Assembly (NCBI RefSeq): GCF_000009765.2
Contig: NC_003155.5
Span: forward strand, 1,984,001-2,048,000
Direction: 5' to 3'
Length of the DNA stretch: 64,000 nt
From: Streptomyces avermitilis MA-4680 = NBRC 14893
GTDB lineage: Bacteria > Actinomycetota > Actinomycetes > Streptomycetales > Streptomycetaceae
Shown: piece after piece, positions 24,712-34,521 of the stretch
Layout of the letters: each line of letters opens with the position of its first letter
Numbering within the stretch: the first letter of the stretch is position 1
Program-made: the position numbers and the translations under genes
The notes under the pieces: generated by a model
Told to the model about the DNA's origin: nothing
Databases searched by the model: none
What the model saw: the letters and a program-made list of their open reading frames with translations, nothing else

Positions 24712-25617
24712 TCAGCCGACGACGACGCCGTGCGCGCGCAGGTAAGCGACCGGGTCCACGTCCGAGCCGTAGGAGGGGGTCGTACGGATCTCGAAGTGCA
24801 GGTGCGGTCCCGTGACATTGCCGGTCGCACCAGAGAGGCCCAGCTGCCGGCCCTCGGCCACGCTCTGCCCCGTGGAGACGGAGAGCTGGGACATGTGGGC
24901 GTACTGCGAGTACTGGCCATCGGCGTGCCGGACGACGACCTCGTTGCCGTACGCGCCGCCCCAGCCGGCCGAGACGACGGTGCCCGCGGCGACGGCCTTG
25001 ATGGTGGTGCCGGTCGGGACCACGAAGTCGACGCCGGTGTGGTACCCGCTGGACCACATGCTGCCCGCGGTCTTGTAGGCGGTACCGATGGTGGCGCCGT
25101 CGACCGGCAGGGTGTAGCCGGCGCCGGTGGTGGTGTCCGCGGCCCGGGTGGCCGTGGTCGTCTTCGACGCGGGGGTCTTCGCCGTGGCGGACTTCACCCC
25201 CGTGGCCGGCTTCGTCGCCGTGGACGACTGCGTGGCGGCGCTCGACGCGGACTTGGCGCCGATCGTCAGCTTCAGACCGGGGTGGATCAGCGTCGGGTCG
25301 CCGCCGATGGCGGAGCGGTTGTCCGAGTAGAGCTTCTTCCAGCCGCCGGTGACGCTCTGCTCGTCGGCGATCTTCGAGAGGGAGTCACCCGCCCGCACCG
25401 CATACGTCTTCGTGCCGCTCTTCTCGGCGGCCCCCTGCTTCGCGGCAACGGGGGCTGCGGAGACCTTTCCGGAGACGGCCGCCGTCGGGGTGGCGGCGTG
25501 GGCGCCGGTCGCCCCCATCAGCGGCAGCGCGAGCGCGGCGCCACCGGTTCCGGCGACGGCGATCGAGCGGGTGAAACGCGGGGACCTGGGGCGGCGGTGC
25601 TTACCCTTCGCGGGCAT
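24712..25617 (-). CDS. secreted LysM/M23 family peptidoglycan endopeptidase
   Basis: 301-aa predicted extracellular cell-wall hydrolase. A long n-region (PAKGKHRRPRSPRFTR) precedes the hydrophobic signal and AHA cleavage site near residue 41. One LysM domain (about 70-118: YAVRAGDSLSKIADE to IHPGLKLTIG) binds peptidoglycan; an Ala/Thr/Lys linker follows; the M23 domain (about 185-295) has YHTGVDFVVP and the GPHLHFEI zinc/catalytic motif. ATG at 25617 follows GAGAGGAATG. The leader contains a ydaO-type riboswitch, so expression is expected to fall with cyclic di-AMP, as known for Streptomyces cell-wall lytic enzymes. Own terminator downstream. Confidence 0.92.
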   Translation of the reverse strand: MPAKGKHRRPRSPRFTRSIAVAGTGGAALALPLMGATGAHAATPTAAVSGKVSAAPVAAKQGAAEKSGTKTYAVRAGDSLSKIADEQSVTGGWKKLYSDNRSAIGGDPTLIHPGLKLTIGAKSASSAATQSSTATKPATGVKSATAKTPASKTTTATRAADTTTGAGYTLPVDGATIGTAYKTAGSMWSSGYHTGVDFVVPTGTTIKAVAAGTVVSAGWGGAYGNEVVVRHADGQYSQYAHMSQLSVSTGQSVAEGRQLGLSGATGNVTGPHLHFEIRTTPSYGSDVDPVAYLRAHGVVVG

Positions 25618-25634
25618 GGTGCATTCCTCTCCGA

Positions 25635-25812
25635 TGCCTGCGAGGTGAGCTGTCGGGTGCGAGCTGGAGATGCCCGGCCGCGCTTGCGCGCGACTTGACC
25701 CCTAGCCTGTTCCGGAGACCGGAACAGGCGTTGTTGCCTGTGGGTCCCCCGCTCCTGCCGGGCACGGGTGAGTGTGCGGGTTCCGGGCGGCGGCAGGATT
25801 CGGCGTTCCGTC
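25635..25812 (-). ncRNA. ydaO-yuaA (cyclic di-AMP) riboswitch
   Basis: On the minus strand the leader shows the conserved blocks in order: CGCCGAATCC, GGAGCGGGGGACCCA, AGGGGTCAAGT, and CCCGACAGCTCACCTCGCAGG, ending 18 bases before the start codon of the LysM/M23 gene. The internal hairpin CCTGTTCCG-GTCT-CCGGAACAGG is the variable arm. This matches ydaO leaders of Streptomyces cell-wall hydrolase genes. The remainder of 25813-26082 holds no recognisable gene and should contain the promoter. Confidence 0.85.
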
Positions 25813-26082
25813 CGGATTGGTGGCGAACGTAGACGAAGTCCGCGCGGAGCGACAAGCGTTGGGTTTCCCGAGTGCCCCCATCTCTTGATCCATGGGCGAA
25901 ATGCCCGTCACCCTGCGTCGACGCACGGCCTTCCCCTTTCCCAAACCGGCTGGAACAAAGGAGAATTACGTGAACATGACGATAACGCACCGTCACGGAT
26001 ATGACGCTGCTCACGCATCTTCAGCCCAGCAGGCCCCATTTCAGAGCGAGTTCGAATGAAGCCTACATTTGGGACAGAACGC

Positions 26083-28152
26083 TCAAATGCGACGTAGCCG
26101 AACAACCGTCGCATCGAGGTCCCCGTGCAACCCCGTCCGCAGCCCGTGATGCAGCAGTACGGCACCTCGGTGCACTTCGCCCGTTTCACGGCATTCATAG
26201 GTGGCTGCCGGGTCGAGGCCGCGCAGCCGGAGCGGGGCGACCGGCTCGCCGTAGTGCTGGGCCTGGAGCCAGGCGAGGACGACGGCCTCGTCGCCGTGGA
26301 CGTACTGCACGGCGCTCAGCCCGCCCGTCGGGGGCCGCAGCCGGTAGAGGTCCCCGCGCTGCACGACGGGCCGGATCTCCTTGTAGAGACTCACCCAGTC
26401 CCGTGCCTCGACGAGTTCCCGCTCGCTCCACTCGGCCAGATCGCCGCCGACCCCGAGCACTCCCGCCATGGCGCTGACGAACCGGAGGCGCAGCGTGCTG
26501 ACTCGCCCGTTGAGCTGTGTGTTCGGGCTGTCGGTGACCCAGGCGGCCATGACCCGGGCGGGGTGGATCTGGCTGAATCCGTGCTGGATGGCGAGCCGGT
26601 CGAGCGGGTCGGTGTTGTCGGAGGTCCACACCTGGTCCGTACGCGCCATGATGCCCAGGTCGATCCGGCCGCCACCGCCCGAGCAGGACTCGAAGGCGAC
26701 CCCCGGATGCGCGGCCCGCAGCCGGTCCAGCAGGCGGTACAGGGCGCGCACATGATCGACCCAGAGCCGCTGCGGATATGCCTCCCCAGGCCAGCCGGCG
26801 TCCGTGAAGCAGCGGTTGAAGTCCCACTTCACGTAGTCGACGGGGGCGCTGGACAGCAGTCCGTCGAGCTGCTCCCAGAGGCACTGCTGGACGTCCTCGC
26901 GCGCGAGGTTGAGGACCAGCTGGTTGCGGAATTCCGTCCTGGTCCGCCCCGGCTGGAACTGCACCCAGTCCGGGTGCGCGCGGTACAGCTCGCTGTCCGG
27001 GTTGACCATCTCGGGCTCGACCCAGATGCCGAACTGCATGCCGAGCGCGTGCACGTAGTCGGCGAGCGGCTTGAGCCCGGCCGGGAAGCGGTCGGGGTTG
27101 GGCGTCCAGTCGCCGAGCCCGGCCCGGTCGCCGGTCCGCGCCCCGAACCAGCCGTCGTCGACCACGAACAGCTCGACCCCCATCGCCGCGGCCCGCCGCG
27201 CGAGAGCCCCCTGCTGTTCCTCGGAGATGTCGAAGGTGGTGGCCTCCCAGGAATTGAAGAGCACCGGACGGTCCTGGTCCGCGTCCGGGATGACGTACGC
27301 CCGCTGGTACGCGTGCCAGGCGCGGCTCGCGCCGCCGAAGCCGCCGTCGCTCCACAGCCCCGCGAAGACGGGCGTCGTGAACGACTCCCCCGGCCCCAGG
27401 CGCAGCAGGCCCGAGTCGTCGTACCCCGCGCCGCCGGTGATCTGCACGCGCGCGTCGGAGAGTTGGGCCACCGAGATGCGCCAGGAGCCGGACCAGCCGA
27501 GCGCGCAGCCGTAGACCTCGCCGCTCTCCTCGGTCGCCTCGCAATCGAGCGCGACCCACGGCAGATGCTGGTGCCCGGTGTGCCCGCGCCGGCTGCCGAT
27601 GATCTTCTCGCCGTAGGTGAGGTCCGAGCGTACGAGGCGGGACTCGGCCGCCCAGCGCCCGTGCAGCTGGGACAGCCGCCAGCCGTCGCGCTCGGGCAGG
27701 GTCCAGGTGGCGGAGTCGGCGCGCAGCAGCTCCAGGGCGGGTCCGTCGTTGGCCAGCGTCACCCAGCGCTCGACGACGTCGTCCCGCATCCGGTAGTGCA
27801 GCGTGACGGCCAGCCCCGAGTCGCCGAACCGCAGCCGCAGCTCGTCGCCTTCGGTCTCGTACGCCTCGAAGCGCCACTCGGTGCCACGGCGCTCGTCGGT
27901 GCGCACGGACAGCGCCGGGCGTACGAAGCGGGGGCCGCCCTCGACCGGGTACTCCTCACGCCCGTCCAGCGGCGATTCGAAGGACGAGCCGCCCGGGGCG
28001 GGGAGGGCGGCGAGGGCCTCGGCGTCGGCGAGGGCGATCCGCGGGCCCCAGTGCAGATGCAGCAGTTCGTGACCCTCGGTGAGATGCACGGCGTAGCTGC
28101 TCGTGGGCCCCGAAAGAAGCCACGTACGTCGGTCTTCGGCGATCTCAACCAT
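26083..28152 (-). CDS. alpha-galactosidase, glycoside hydrolase family 36
   Basis: 689-aa retaining alpha-galactosidase, full length for GH36, no signal peptide, so cytosolic. N-terminal beta-sandwich to about 320, TIM barrel from VLFNSWEATTFDISEEQQ, C-terminal beta domain from about 600. The nucleophile aspartate is in YVKWDFNRCF, with the acid/base in WTSDNTDPLDR; VDDGWFGARTGDRAGLGDW is the GH36 substrate-binding signature. ATG at 28152 with GGGGGCC upstream is chosen over 28185, which lacks homologous sequence. Cleaves melibiose, raffinose-type oligosaccharides or galactosylated glycans. No transporter is adjacent. A direct repeat ACAGATGT occurs twice just upstream and may be regulatory. 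Confidence 0.92.
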   Translation of the reverse strand: MVEIAEDRRTWLLSGPTSSYAVHLTEGHELLHLHWGPRIALADAEALAALPAPGGSSFESPLDGREEYPVEGGPRFVRPALSVRTDERRGTEWRFEAYETEGDELRLRFGDSGLAVTLHYRMRDDVVERWVTLANDGPALELLRADSATWTLPERDGWRLSQLHGRWAAESRLVRSDLTYGEKIIGSRRGHTGHQHLPWVALDCEATEESGEVYGCALGWSGSWRISVAQLSDARVQITGGAGYDDSGLLRLGPGESFTTPVFAGLWSDGGFGGASRAWHAYQRAYVIPDADQDRPVLFNSWEATTFDISEEQQGALARRAAAMGVELFVVDDGWFGARTGDRAGLGDWTPNPDRFPAGLKPLADYVHALGMQFGIWVEPEMVNPDSELYRAHPDWVQFQPGRTRTEFRNQLVLNLAREDVQQCLWEQLDGLLSSAPVDYVKWDFNRCFTDAGWPGEAYPQRLWVDHVRALYRLLDRLRAAHPGVAFESCSGGGGRIDLGIMARTDQVWTSDNTDPLDRLAIQHGFSQIHPARVMAAWVTDSPNTQLNGRVSTLRLRFVSAMAGVLGVGGDLAEWSERELVEARDWVSLYKEIRPVVQRGDLYRLRPPTGGLSAVQYVHGDEAVVLAWLQAQHYGEPVAPLRLRGLDPAATYECRETGEVHRGAVLLHHGLRTGLHGDLDATVVRLRRI

Positions 28153-28322
28153 CAGGCCCCCACAGATGTCAACAGATGTACTCAAGCATCAACATCATCA
28201 AGGGATCCGGGCCTCGGGGGCAACGCCTGTGGACAACTCATTGCCTCAGGAACCCATGTCGTATCGTCGGGAAAGCGCCCGCCGACGAGCCGCTTCGACG
28301 GGGCCGAACAGGAGGAGCCCTC

Positions 28323-29120
28323 GTGACGCAGCAGGTCCCGTCCACCGAGCCCGAGCTGGCCGGAGTGCGCAACTTCCGCGATGTGGGCGGTCTGCCGACC
28401 GTGGACGGCCGGCGAGTGCGGCACGGGCTGCTGTACCGCAGCGGCCATCTCGCGCACGCCACGGACGAGGACGCGGCGTTCCTCGCCTCCCTCGACCTGC
28501 ACACGATCTTCGACTTCCGCAACGCCGCGGACATCGGCCTCGAAGGGCCGGACGTCGAGCTGCCGGGCGTGCGCAATCTGAACTTCCCGCTGACGGACCC
28601 GGCGCACGGCGCGGAATTCTGGACGATGGTCCGTGACGGTGATCTGGACCAGCTACGCGGCCTCCTGGCGGACGGCAAGGCCGCGAACCGGATGATCACC
28701 TCCTACCGCACGATCATCAAGGAGCGCACGGCCGAGCACGGGCGCGTGCTGCGCGAGCTCGCCGAGGAGAGCGTGCCCGCGCTGATGCACTGTGCGGCGG
28801 GCAAGGACCGGGCGGGCCTGTCGATAGCTGTCGCGCTCCTGGCCGTGGGCGTGGAGCGCGATGCCATCGTCGCCGACTACCTGGAGTCGAACGCCCCGCA
28901 CCGCCGCTACAAGGTGCGGCGCTCCAGCAGCGCGGCCCAGGCGTACAGCCCCGAGGTGATGGAGCTGCTCAGCCCGCTCTTCGAGGCGCGGGCCGAGTAC
29001 CTGGCGGCGGCCTTCGAGACGATCGAGGAGACCTGGGGCGACACCGACACATATCTGGAGCGGGGGCTGAAGATCACGCCCGAGCTGCGGGAGCGGCTGC
29101 GCGAGCGGCTCCTCGACTGA
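28323..29120 (+). CDS. tyrosine-protein phosphatase (Y_phosphatase3 family)
   Basis: 265-aa protein-tyrosine or phosphoinositide phosphatase. The P-loop is HCAAGKDRAG with C157 as nucleophile, K161, D162 and R163; the N-terminal NFRDVGGLPTVDGRRVRHGLLYRSGHL block is the family signature seen in MptpB-like enzymes. GTG at 28323 follows GGAGGAGCCC; the upstream frame to 28176 is not homologous. Acts in the cytosol on phosphotyrosine or phospholipid headgroups. Divergent from the alpha-galactosidase gene; no obvious functional link with neighbours. Confidence 0.88.
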   Translation: MTQQVPSTEPELAGVRNFRDVGGLPTVDGRRVRHGLLYRSGHLAHATDEDAAFLASLDLHTIFDFRNAADIGLEGPDVELPGVRNLNFPLTDPAHGAEFWTMVRDGDLDQLRGLLADGKAANRMITSYRTIIKERTAEHGRVLRELAEESVPALMHCAAGKDRAGLSIAVALLAVGVERDAIVADYLESNAPHRRYKVRRSSSAAQAYSPEVMELLSPLFEARAEYLAAAFETIEETWGDTDTYLERGLKITPELRERLRERLLD

Positions 29121-29145
29121 GACCGCCCCCTGGGCGCGCGGCCGG

Positions 29146-29295
29146 CTACTTCGCGCCCAGCTCGAACAGCAGGTAGATGAAGCCCGCGAAGAGGTGACCG
29201 ACCGCGATGTAGATGATGAGCCGGACCCACAGCGCGCGCGGGAACTTCTCCTCCATGGACCTGCGGTTCTGGCTGGACTCGGGCTGTTCTGTCAT
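29146..29295 (-). CDS. small single-pass membrane protein, DUF6126-like
   Basis: 49-aa protein with a charged N-terminal half (EQPESSQNRRSMEEKFPRALW) and one transmembrane helix VRLIIYIAVGHLFAGFIYLLF. ATG at 29295 overlaps the TGA of the XRE-cupin regulator (ATGA), so the two are co-translated. A regulator plus tiny membrane protein pair of this kind is conserved beside Streptomyces hopanoid clusters as I recall. Function unknown; the helix could sense or tether at the membrane. Confidence 0.75.
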   Translation of the reverse strand: MTEQPESSQNRRSMEEKFPRALWVRLIIYIAVGHLFAGFIYLLFELGAK

Positions 29296-29918
29296 GGTGT
29301 GTCTCCCATCGTCGGGTGTCCCGTCGCCGGGCCGAGGCACAGCGTGGCGGCGGGGCTCTGCAGCAGGGTGTGAAGGAAGAGCAGCTCGGCCCCGTCGTGG
29401 TCGGCTGCCGCGAGGCGGTGCGGGGTCAGCGAGTCGAAGTGCGCGCTGTCGCCCGGCCCGAGCAGATGTGTGGTGTCGCCGAGGCGCAGCCGCAGCCGCC
29501 CCTTCAGGACGTACAGCCACTCCTCACCGGGGTGGACGCGCACGACATCGCCCTGGGTGCCGTACGGCACGTGCACGCGCAGCGCCTGCATGGCGCGACC
29601 GCCCGCGCCCGCCTGCCAGTACGTCCAGCCACCCGCTCCGGCCGGCTCCATGTCGGCGGCGCGCACGACGGCGTCCCGGTCGCCTACGGTCTCGCCCAGC
29701 AGCTCGGAGACGGTCGTACCGTAGATACGAGCGAGTGCGAGCAGCATCGGCAGCGAGGGCTGGCGCTGACCTGTCTCCAGCCGGGAGAGATGGGCCGGCG
29801 AGAGCCCGGCGGCGCGGGCCGCGACCTCCAGCGTCAGGGAGGCGCGGCGGCGCAGCGCGCGGAGCTGTGGTGCGACGGCGGGCAGGTCCTCGACCGGCCC
29901 GGACTCGGAGGAACTCAT
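29292..29918 (-). CDS. XRE-family regulator with C-terminal cupin domain
   Basis: 208-aa regulator: helix-turn-helix at about 18-72 (LTLEVAARAAGLSPAHLSRLETGQRQPSLPMLLALARIYG) and a cupin_2 barrel from about 110 to 190 (HPGEEWLYVLKGRLRLRLGD, LGPGDSAHFDSLTPHRL). The cupin histidines suggest metal and small-ligand sensing. It overlaps the small membrane-protein gene by four bases. A 39-base palindrome lies 18 bases upstream of its start, so autoregulation is likely. It sits at the 3' end of the hopanoid cluster, on the same strand, and could monitor envelope lipids; that is inference. Confidence 0.87.
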   Translation of the reverse strand: MSSSESGPVEDLPAVAPQLRALRRRASLTLEVAARAAGLSPAHLSRLETGQRQPSLPMLLALARIYGTTVSELLGETVGDRDAVVRAADMEPAGAGGWTYWQAGAGGRAMQALRVHVPYGTQGDVVRVHPGEEWLYVLKGRLRLRLGDTTHLLGPGDSAHFDSLTPHRLAAADHDGAELLFLHTLLQSPAATLCLGPATGHPTMGDTP

Positions 29919-29936
29919 ACCTCCATTGAGCCGGAG

Positions 29937-29975
29937 TTTTGCCTGTGGGACAAATCTTTTGCCCCACAGGCAAAA
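29937..29975. promoter_or_regulatory. large palindromic operator of the XRE-cupin gene
   Basis: TTTTGCCTGTGGG (29937-29949) and CCCACAGGCAAAA (29963-29975) are exact 13-bp inverted arms. The spacer adds inner half-sites, so CCTGTGGG-A-CAAA is mirrored by TTTG-C-CCCACAGG. It occupies the promoter region of the regulator, immediately downstream of the hopanoid aminotransferase stop. Confidence 0.75.
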
Positions 29976-30005
29976 TCCCTGACGGCTACCGCTTCACGTC
30001 GGCGT

Positions 30006-31436
30006 CTACCTCTGGGCAACAGCCTGCTTGACCAGCGTCTTCCCGAAGTCCCACAGCAGGCCGCCGCCGCTGTGCGCGTCGTCCATCACGGCGGTGAAGG
30101 CGGCCACGAACCGGTCCACGTCCCGCTCGTCGATGATCAGCGGCGGAATCAGCTTGATCACCTCCAGGTGGTCGCCGGAGACCTGGGTGAGGATCCGGTG
30201 GCGTTGCAGCAGCGGGACGACGACCATCTGCGCGAACAGACCCTTCCGGGCGGCCTGCAGCACGGTCCAGCGGCTGCGCAGCTTCAGCGACGTGGGCCGC
30301 CCGAACTCGATGCCGATCATCAGACCCCGGCCCCGTACGTCACTGAGCAGCTCGTACGTGTCGACGAGCGCCGCGAGCCGGGACTTGAGCTGTTCTCCGG
30401 TCGCGCGGGCGTTCGCGACGATCTGCTCGTTCTCCATGACGGAGAGCACGGCGAGGCCCGCCGCCATGGCCTGCGCGTTGGAGCCGAAGCTCGCCGAGTG
30501 GACAAGGACGCGGTCCATCGACGAATAGACCTTCTTGAAGATCCATTCCTTGCCCAGGGTGGCGCCGACCGGCACATAGCCGCCCGACAGCGCCTTGGCC
30601 ACACAGACCAGGTCGGGCTCCACGCCCTCCTCGTGCTGGTAGGCGTAGAAGTCGCCGGTGCGCCCGAGGCCGGTCTGCACCTCGTCGGCGATGAGCAGCG
30701 CCTTGTGCCTCTGCAGCAGGTCCTGGGCGGCGCGCAGATGTCCGGGCGGGGCCTCGTGGACGCCCTTGCCCTGGATCGGTTCGACGATCAGGGCGGCGAC
30801 GTCGCCCTTCTTCAGCTCCCTCGCCAGGGCGTCGAGATCGCCGAGTGGGACGGCGGTGTCGGGCAGCAGCGGGGCGAAGCCGTCGCGGAAGCCGTCCTCG
30901 CCGTTCACGGACAGCGAGCCGGTGGTCAGCCCGTGGAAGGCGTGCGAGCAGTACAGGATCCGCGGCTTCCCGGTGGCGTACCGGGCGAACTTCAGCGCGG
31001 TCTCGACCGCCTCCGTGCCGCTGTTGCCGAAGAACACGCGGTCGAGGTGCGGGCTGTGCGTGAGCAGCTTCTCCGCCAGCAGTCCGGGCAGTGGCTGGCA
31101 GTCGAAGCGGGTGAGGTCGGCGAGCGAGGCGTCCAGGACGTCGTGCAGCGCCTTGCGGACGACGGGGTGATGGCGGCCCAGGCCCATCACCCCGAACCCG
31201 GCGAGCATGTCCAGGTAGTCCTTGCCGTCCGCGTCCCAGAAGTGCGCCCCTTCGGCCCGCTCGTACACCTTGTCGAAGCCGATGGTGTGCAGCATGCGCG
31301 GGAGCTGGTGATTGAGGTACTTGGCGTGCAGTTCGTAGCGCTCGGCGCCGCGCTCGGCCAGCAGGGCGCCGAGGTCGAACTCCCGGTTTCCGGAAGGGGC
31401 CCCCTCCGACGGCGCCTTCCCTGAGGGGATGGTCAT
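30006..31436 (-). CDS. hpnO: class III aminotransferase of the hopanoid cluster (aminobacteriohopanetriol synthesis, HpnO-like)
   Basis: 476-aa PLP-dependent class III aminotransferase, predicted to aminate the ribosylhopane-derived side chain to give 35-aminobacteriohopanetriol. The PLP lysine lies in [16 protein letters not shown] (near residue 300), with [17 protein letters not shown] and [13 protein letters not shown] as cofactor-binding segments. The frame is open to 32039, but ATG at 31436 overlaps the dxs stop (ATGA) and has AAGGAG upstream. Last gene of the hopanoid operon. Ornithine/acetylornithine-type aminotransferases are close relatives; the genomic context decides the call. Confidence 0.85.
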
Positions 31437-33331
31437 TCCTGTTTCTCCTTGGACAGCTCTTCCTTGGTGGCCAGCCCCGCGCTGATCCGCCCGGCGATCT
31501 CGACGGGCGTCAGGCCTATGTCGGCCAGCACCTCGGCGCGCTTGGCGTGCGCGAGGAACTGCTCCGGGATACCGAACCGCCGTACCGGCACGTCGACTTC
31601 GGCGTCCGAGAGGGCCAGCGCGACCGCGGCGCCGACGCCGGCCGCCCGGCTGTTGTCCTCGACGACCGCGACCAGCCGGTGCTCGGCGGCCAGCCCCGGC
31701 AGCGAAGGGTCGACGGGCTTGACCCAGCGCGGGTCGACGACCGTGCAGCCGATGCCCCGCGCCTCGAGCAGTTCGGCGGCCTGGAGGCAGACCGGGGCCA
31801 TGACACCGACGGCGACCAGCAGGACCTGCGGAGACTCGGGAAAGCGGTGCAGTACGTCCATGCCGCCCACATGGTCGACCGCCGGGATCGCGGGCCCCAC
31901 GGACTCCTTCGGGAAACGCAGCAGCGTCGGCGCGTCGTCGACCGCCACCGCCTCCCGCAGCTGGGCCCGCAGCTGGTCGGCGTCGCGCGGTGCGGCGATC
32001 CTGAGGCCGGGCACCACCTGGAGGATCGACATGTCCCACATGCCGTTGTGGGAGGCGCCGTCGACGCCGGTGACCCCGGCCCGGTCCAGCACGAAGGTCA
32101 CCCCGCAGCGGTGCAGCGCGACATCCATCAACAGCTGGTCGAAGGCGCGGTTGAGGAAGGTCGCGTACACCGCTACGACCGGATGCAGCCCGCCCGTGGC
32201 GAGACCTGCCGCCGACACCGCCGCGTGCTGCTCGGCGATCCCGACGTCCCAGACCCGGCCGGGGAACTTCTCCGCGAACTTGTTCAGCCCCACCGGGTGC
32301 AGCATGGCCGCCGTGATCGCCACGACGTCCTCGCGCTCCTCGCCGATCCGGACGATCTCGTCACCGAACACCGAGGTCCAGGAAGGGCCGTTGGAGGGGG
32401 CGAGGGGCTCGCAGGTGAGGGGGTCCATCACGCCGACGGTGTGGAAACGGTCCTCGTCGTGGGCGAGCGCGGGCTCGTATCCCCGGCCCTTCTCCGTCAG
32501 GCAGTGGATGAGCACCGGCCCGTGGAAACGTTTCGCGCGTCTGAACGCCGATTCCATCGCCTTCATGTCGTGCCCGTCGATCGGCCCTACGTACTTCAGC
32601 CCCAGGTCCTCGAACATGCCCTGCGGCGCGAACGCGTCCTTGAACCCCTTCTTCGCGCCGTGCAGCGACTCGTAGAGGGTGTTGCCGACGACCGGCGTGC
32701 GCAGCAGTACGTCCTTGCCCCAGGCCAGCACCTTCTCGTAGCTGTCGGTGGTGCGGAGCGTGGCGAGGTGGTTGGCGAGGCCGCCGATGGTGGGCGAGTA
32801 CGAACGTTCGTTGTCGTTGACGACGATGATCAGCGGGCGGTCCTTGGCGGCGGCGATGTTGTTCAGCGCCTCCCAGGCCATGCCGCCGGTCAGCGCGCCG
32901 TCGCCTATGACCGCGACGACATGCCCCTTCTCGCCCTGCACCTGGCGGGCCTTGGCGAGCCCGTCCGCCCAGCCGAGCACGGTCGACGCGTGGCTGTTCT
33001 CGATGACGTCGTGCTCGGACTCCTCGCGCGAGGGATAGCCGGACAGGCCGCCCTTGCTGCGCAGCTTGGAAAAGTCCTGCCGCCCAGTCAGAAGCTTGTG
33101 CACATAGCTCTGGTGGCCGGTGTCCCACAGGATGCGGTCGACCGGTGACTCGAAGGCCCGGTGCAGTGCGACGGAGAGTTCCACCACCCCCAGATTGGGC
33201 CCCAGATGGCCTCCTGTCCTGGCGACCGCATGCACCAGGAACTCCCGTATCTCTTCGGCCAGTTCACCGAGTTCCGCCTCGGACAGCGCCTTCAGGTCGC
33301 GTGGTCCCCGGATGTTCTCCAGCATCGTCAC
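31433..33331 (-). CDS. dxs: 1-deoxy-D-xylulose-5-phosphate synthase
   Basis: 632-aa thiamine diphosphate enzyme condensing pyruvate and glyceraldehyde-3-phosphate, the first MEP-pathway step. TPP motif [19 protein letters not shown] with later [15 protein letters not shown]-terminal [19 protein letters not shown]; pyrimidine-domain glutamate in [17 protein letters not shown]. The start is GTG at 33331 (ATG at 33325 is an alternative) after GAGGGGG. It sits 28 bases after ispG and overlaps the aminotransferase. As part of a hopanoid operon it presumably raises isoprenoid precursor supply, next to a likely housekeeping copy elsewhere in the genome. Confidence 0.93.
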
Positions 33332-33359
33332 GTCGGGCCCCCTCTCGGTCCGTAGCTGC

Positions 33360-34517
33360 TCAACTCACGGTGACGGCCGGTTCCCCGGACGCGACGCCGT
33401 TCTGCTCCATCTGCTCGGCGATCTTCATCGCCTCCTCGATCAGGGTCTCCACGATCTTCGACTCGGGCACCGTCTTGATGACCTCGCCCTTCACGAAGAT
33501 CTGTCCCTTGCCGTTGCCGGAGGCGACGCCGAGGTCGGCCTCGCGGGCCTCCCCCGGCCCGTTGACGACGCAGCCCATGACCGCGACGCGCAGGGGCACC
33601 TCCATGCCCTCCAGACCCGCCGTGACCTCCTCGGCCAGCTTGTAGACGTCGACCTGGGCGCGCCCGCAGGACGGGCAGGAGACGATCTCCAGGCGCCGCT
33701 GCCTGAGGCCCAGCGACTCCAGGATCTGGATGCCGACCTTGATCTCCTCGACGGGGGGCGCGCTCAGCGAGACGCGGATCGTGTCGCCGATGCCCTCGCT
33801 GAGCAGCGCGCCGAAGGCGACGGCCGACTTGATCGTGCCCTGGAAGGCGGGGCCGGCCTCGGTCACGCCGAGGTGCAGCGGGTAGTCGCACTGCGCCGCC
33901 AGCTGGCGGTACGCGTTGACCATGACCACCGGGTCGTTGTGCTTGACCGAGATCTTGATGTCCCGGAAGTCGTGCTCCTCGAAGAGCGACGCCTCCCACA
34001 GCGCCGACTCGACGAGCGCCTCGGGGGTGGCCTTGCCGTACTTCTCCAGCAGCCGCCGGTCGAGCGAGCCCGCGTTGACGCCGATGCGGATCGGCGTGCC
34101 GTGCTCCTTGGCGGCGCGCGCGATCTCCTTGACCTTGTCGTCGAACTGCTTGATGTTGCCCGGGTTCACCCGGACCGCCGCGCAGCCCGCCTCGATCGCC
34201 GCGAACACGTACTTCGGCTGGAAGTGGATGTCCGCGACGACGGGGATCTGCGACTTGCGGGCGATGACCGCGAGGGCGTCCGCGTCGTCCTGCGTGGGGC
34301 AGGCGACGCGGACGATCTGGCAGCCGGACGCGGTGAGTTCCGCGATCTGCTGGAGCGTGGCGCCGATGTCCGACGTACGCGTCGTCGTCATCGACTGCAC
34401 CGACACCGGGGCCGTGCCGCCGACCGCCAGCGGTCCGACCTGGATCTGCCGGGAGACACGGCGTTCGGCGATCGGACGGACGGGCACTTCGGGGACGCCC
34501 AGGGAAATGGCCGTCAT
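33360..34517 (-). CDS. ispG: 4-hydroxy-3-methylbut-2-enyl-diphosphate synthase (flavodoxin/ferredoxin)
   Basis: 385-aa iron-sulfur enzyme of the MEP pathway, reducing MEcPP to HMBPP. The TIM barrel begins around [20 protein letters not shown]; cluster-binding cysteines are in [12 protein letters not shown] and [12 protein letters not shown] near the C-terminus, the conserved spacing for the 4Fe-4S site. ATG at 34517; four bases separate it from hpnH upstream. With dxs it gives the hopanoid operon two precursor-supply enzymes. Full length for bacterial IspG. Confidence 0.94.
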   Translation of the reverse strand: MTAISLGVPEVPVRPIAERRVSRQIQVGPLAVGGTAPVSVQSMTTTRTSDIGATLQQIAELTASGCQIVRVACPTQDDADALAVIARKSQIPVVADIHFQPKYVFAAIEAGCAAVRVNPGNIKQFDDKVKEIARAAKEHGTPIRIGVNAGSLDRRLLEKYGKATPEALVESALWEASLFEEHDFRDIKISVKHNDPVVMVNAYRQLAAQCDYPLHLGVTEAGPAFQGTIKSAVAFGALLSEGIGDTIRVSLSAPPVEEIKVGIQILESLGLRQRRLEIVSCPSCGRAQVDVYKLAEEVTAGLEGMEVPLRVAVMGCVVNGPGEAREADLGVASGNGKGQIFVKGEVIKTVPESKIVETLIEEAMKIAEQMEQNGVASGEPAVTVS

Positions 34518-34521
34518 GACG

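Noticed and set aside
28140..28200. ACAGATGT direct repeats before the alpha-galactosidase as a firm operator
   Set aside because: Only two 8-base copies without symmetry; noted in the gene entry but too weak to list as a site.
26125..28326. A 733-codon plus-strand open frame
   Set aside because: Antisense of the GH36 gene, whose catalytic motifs are unmistakable on the minus strand.
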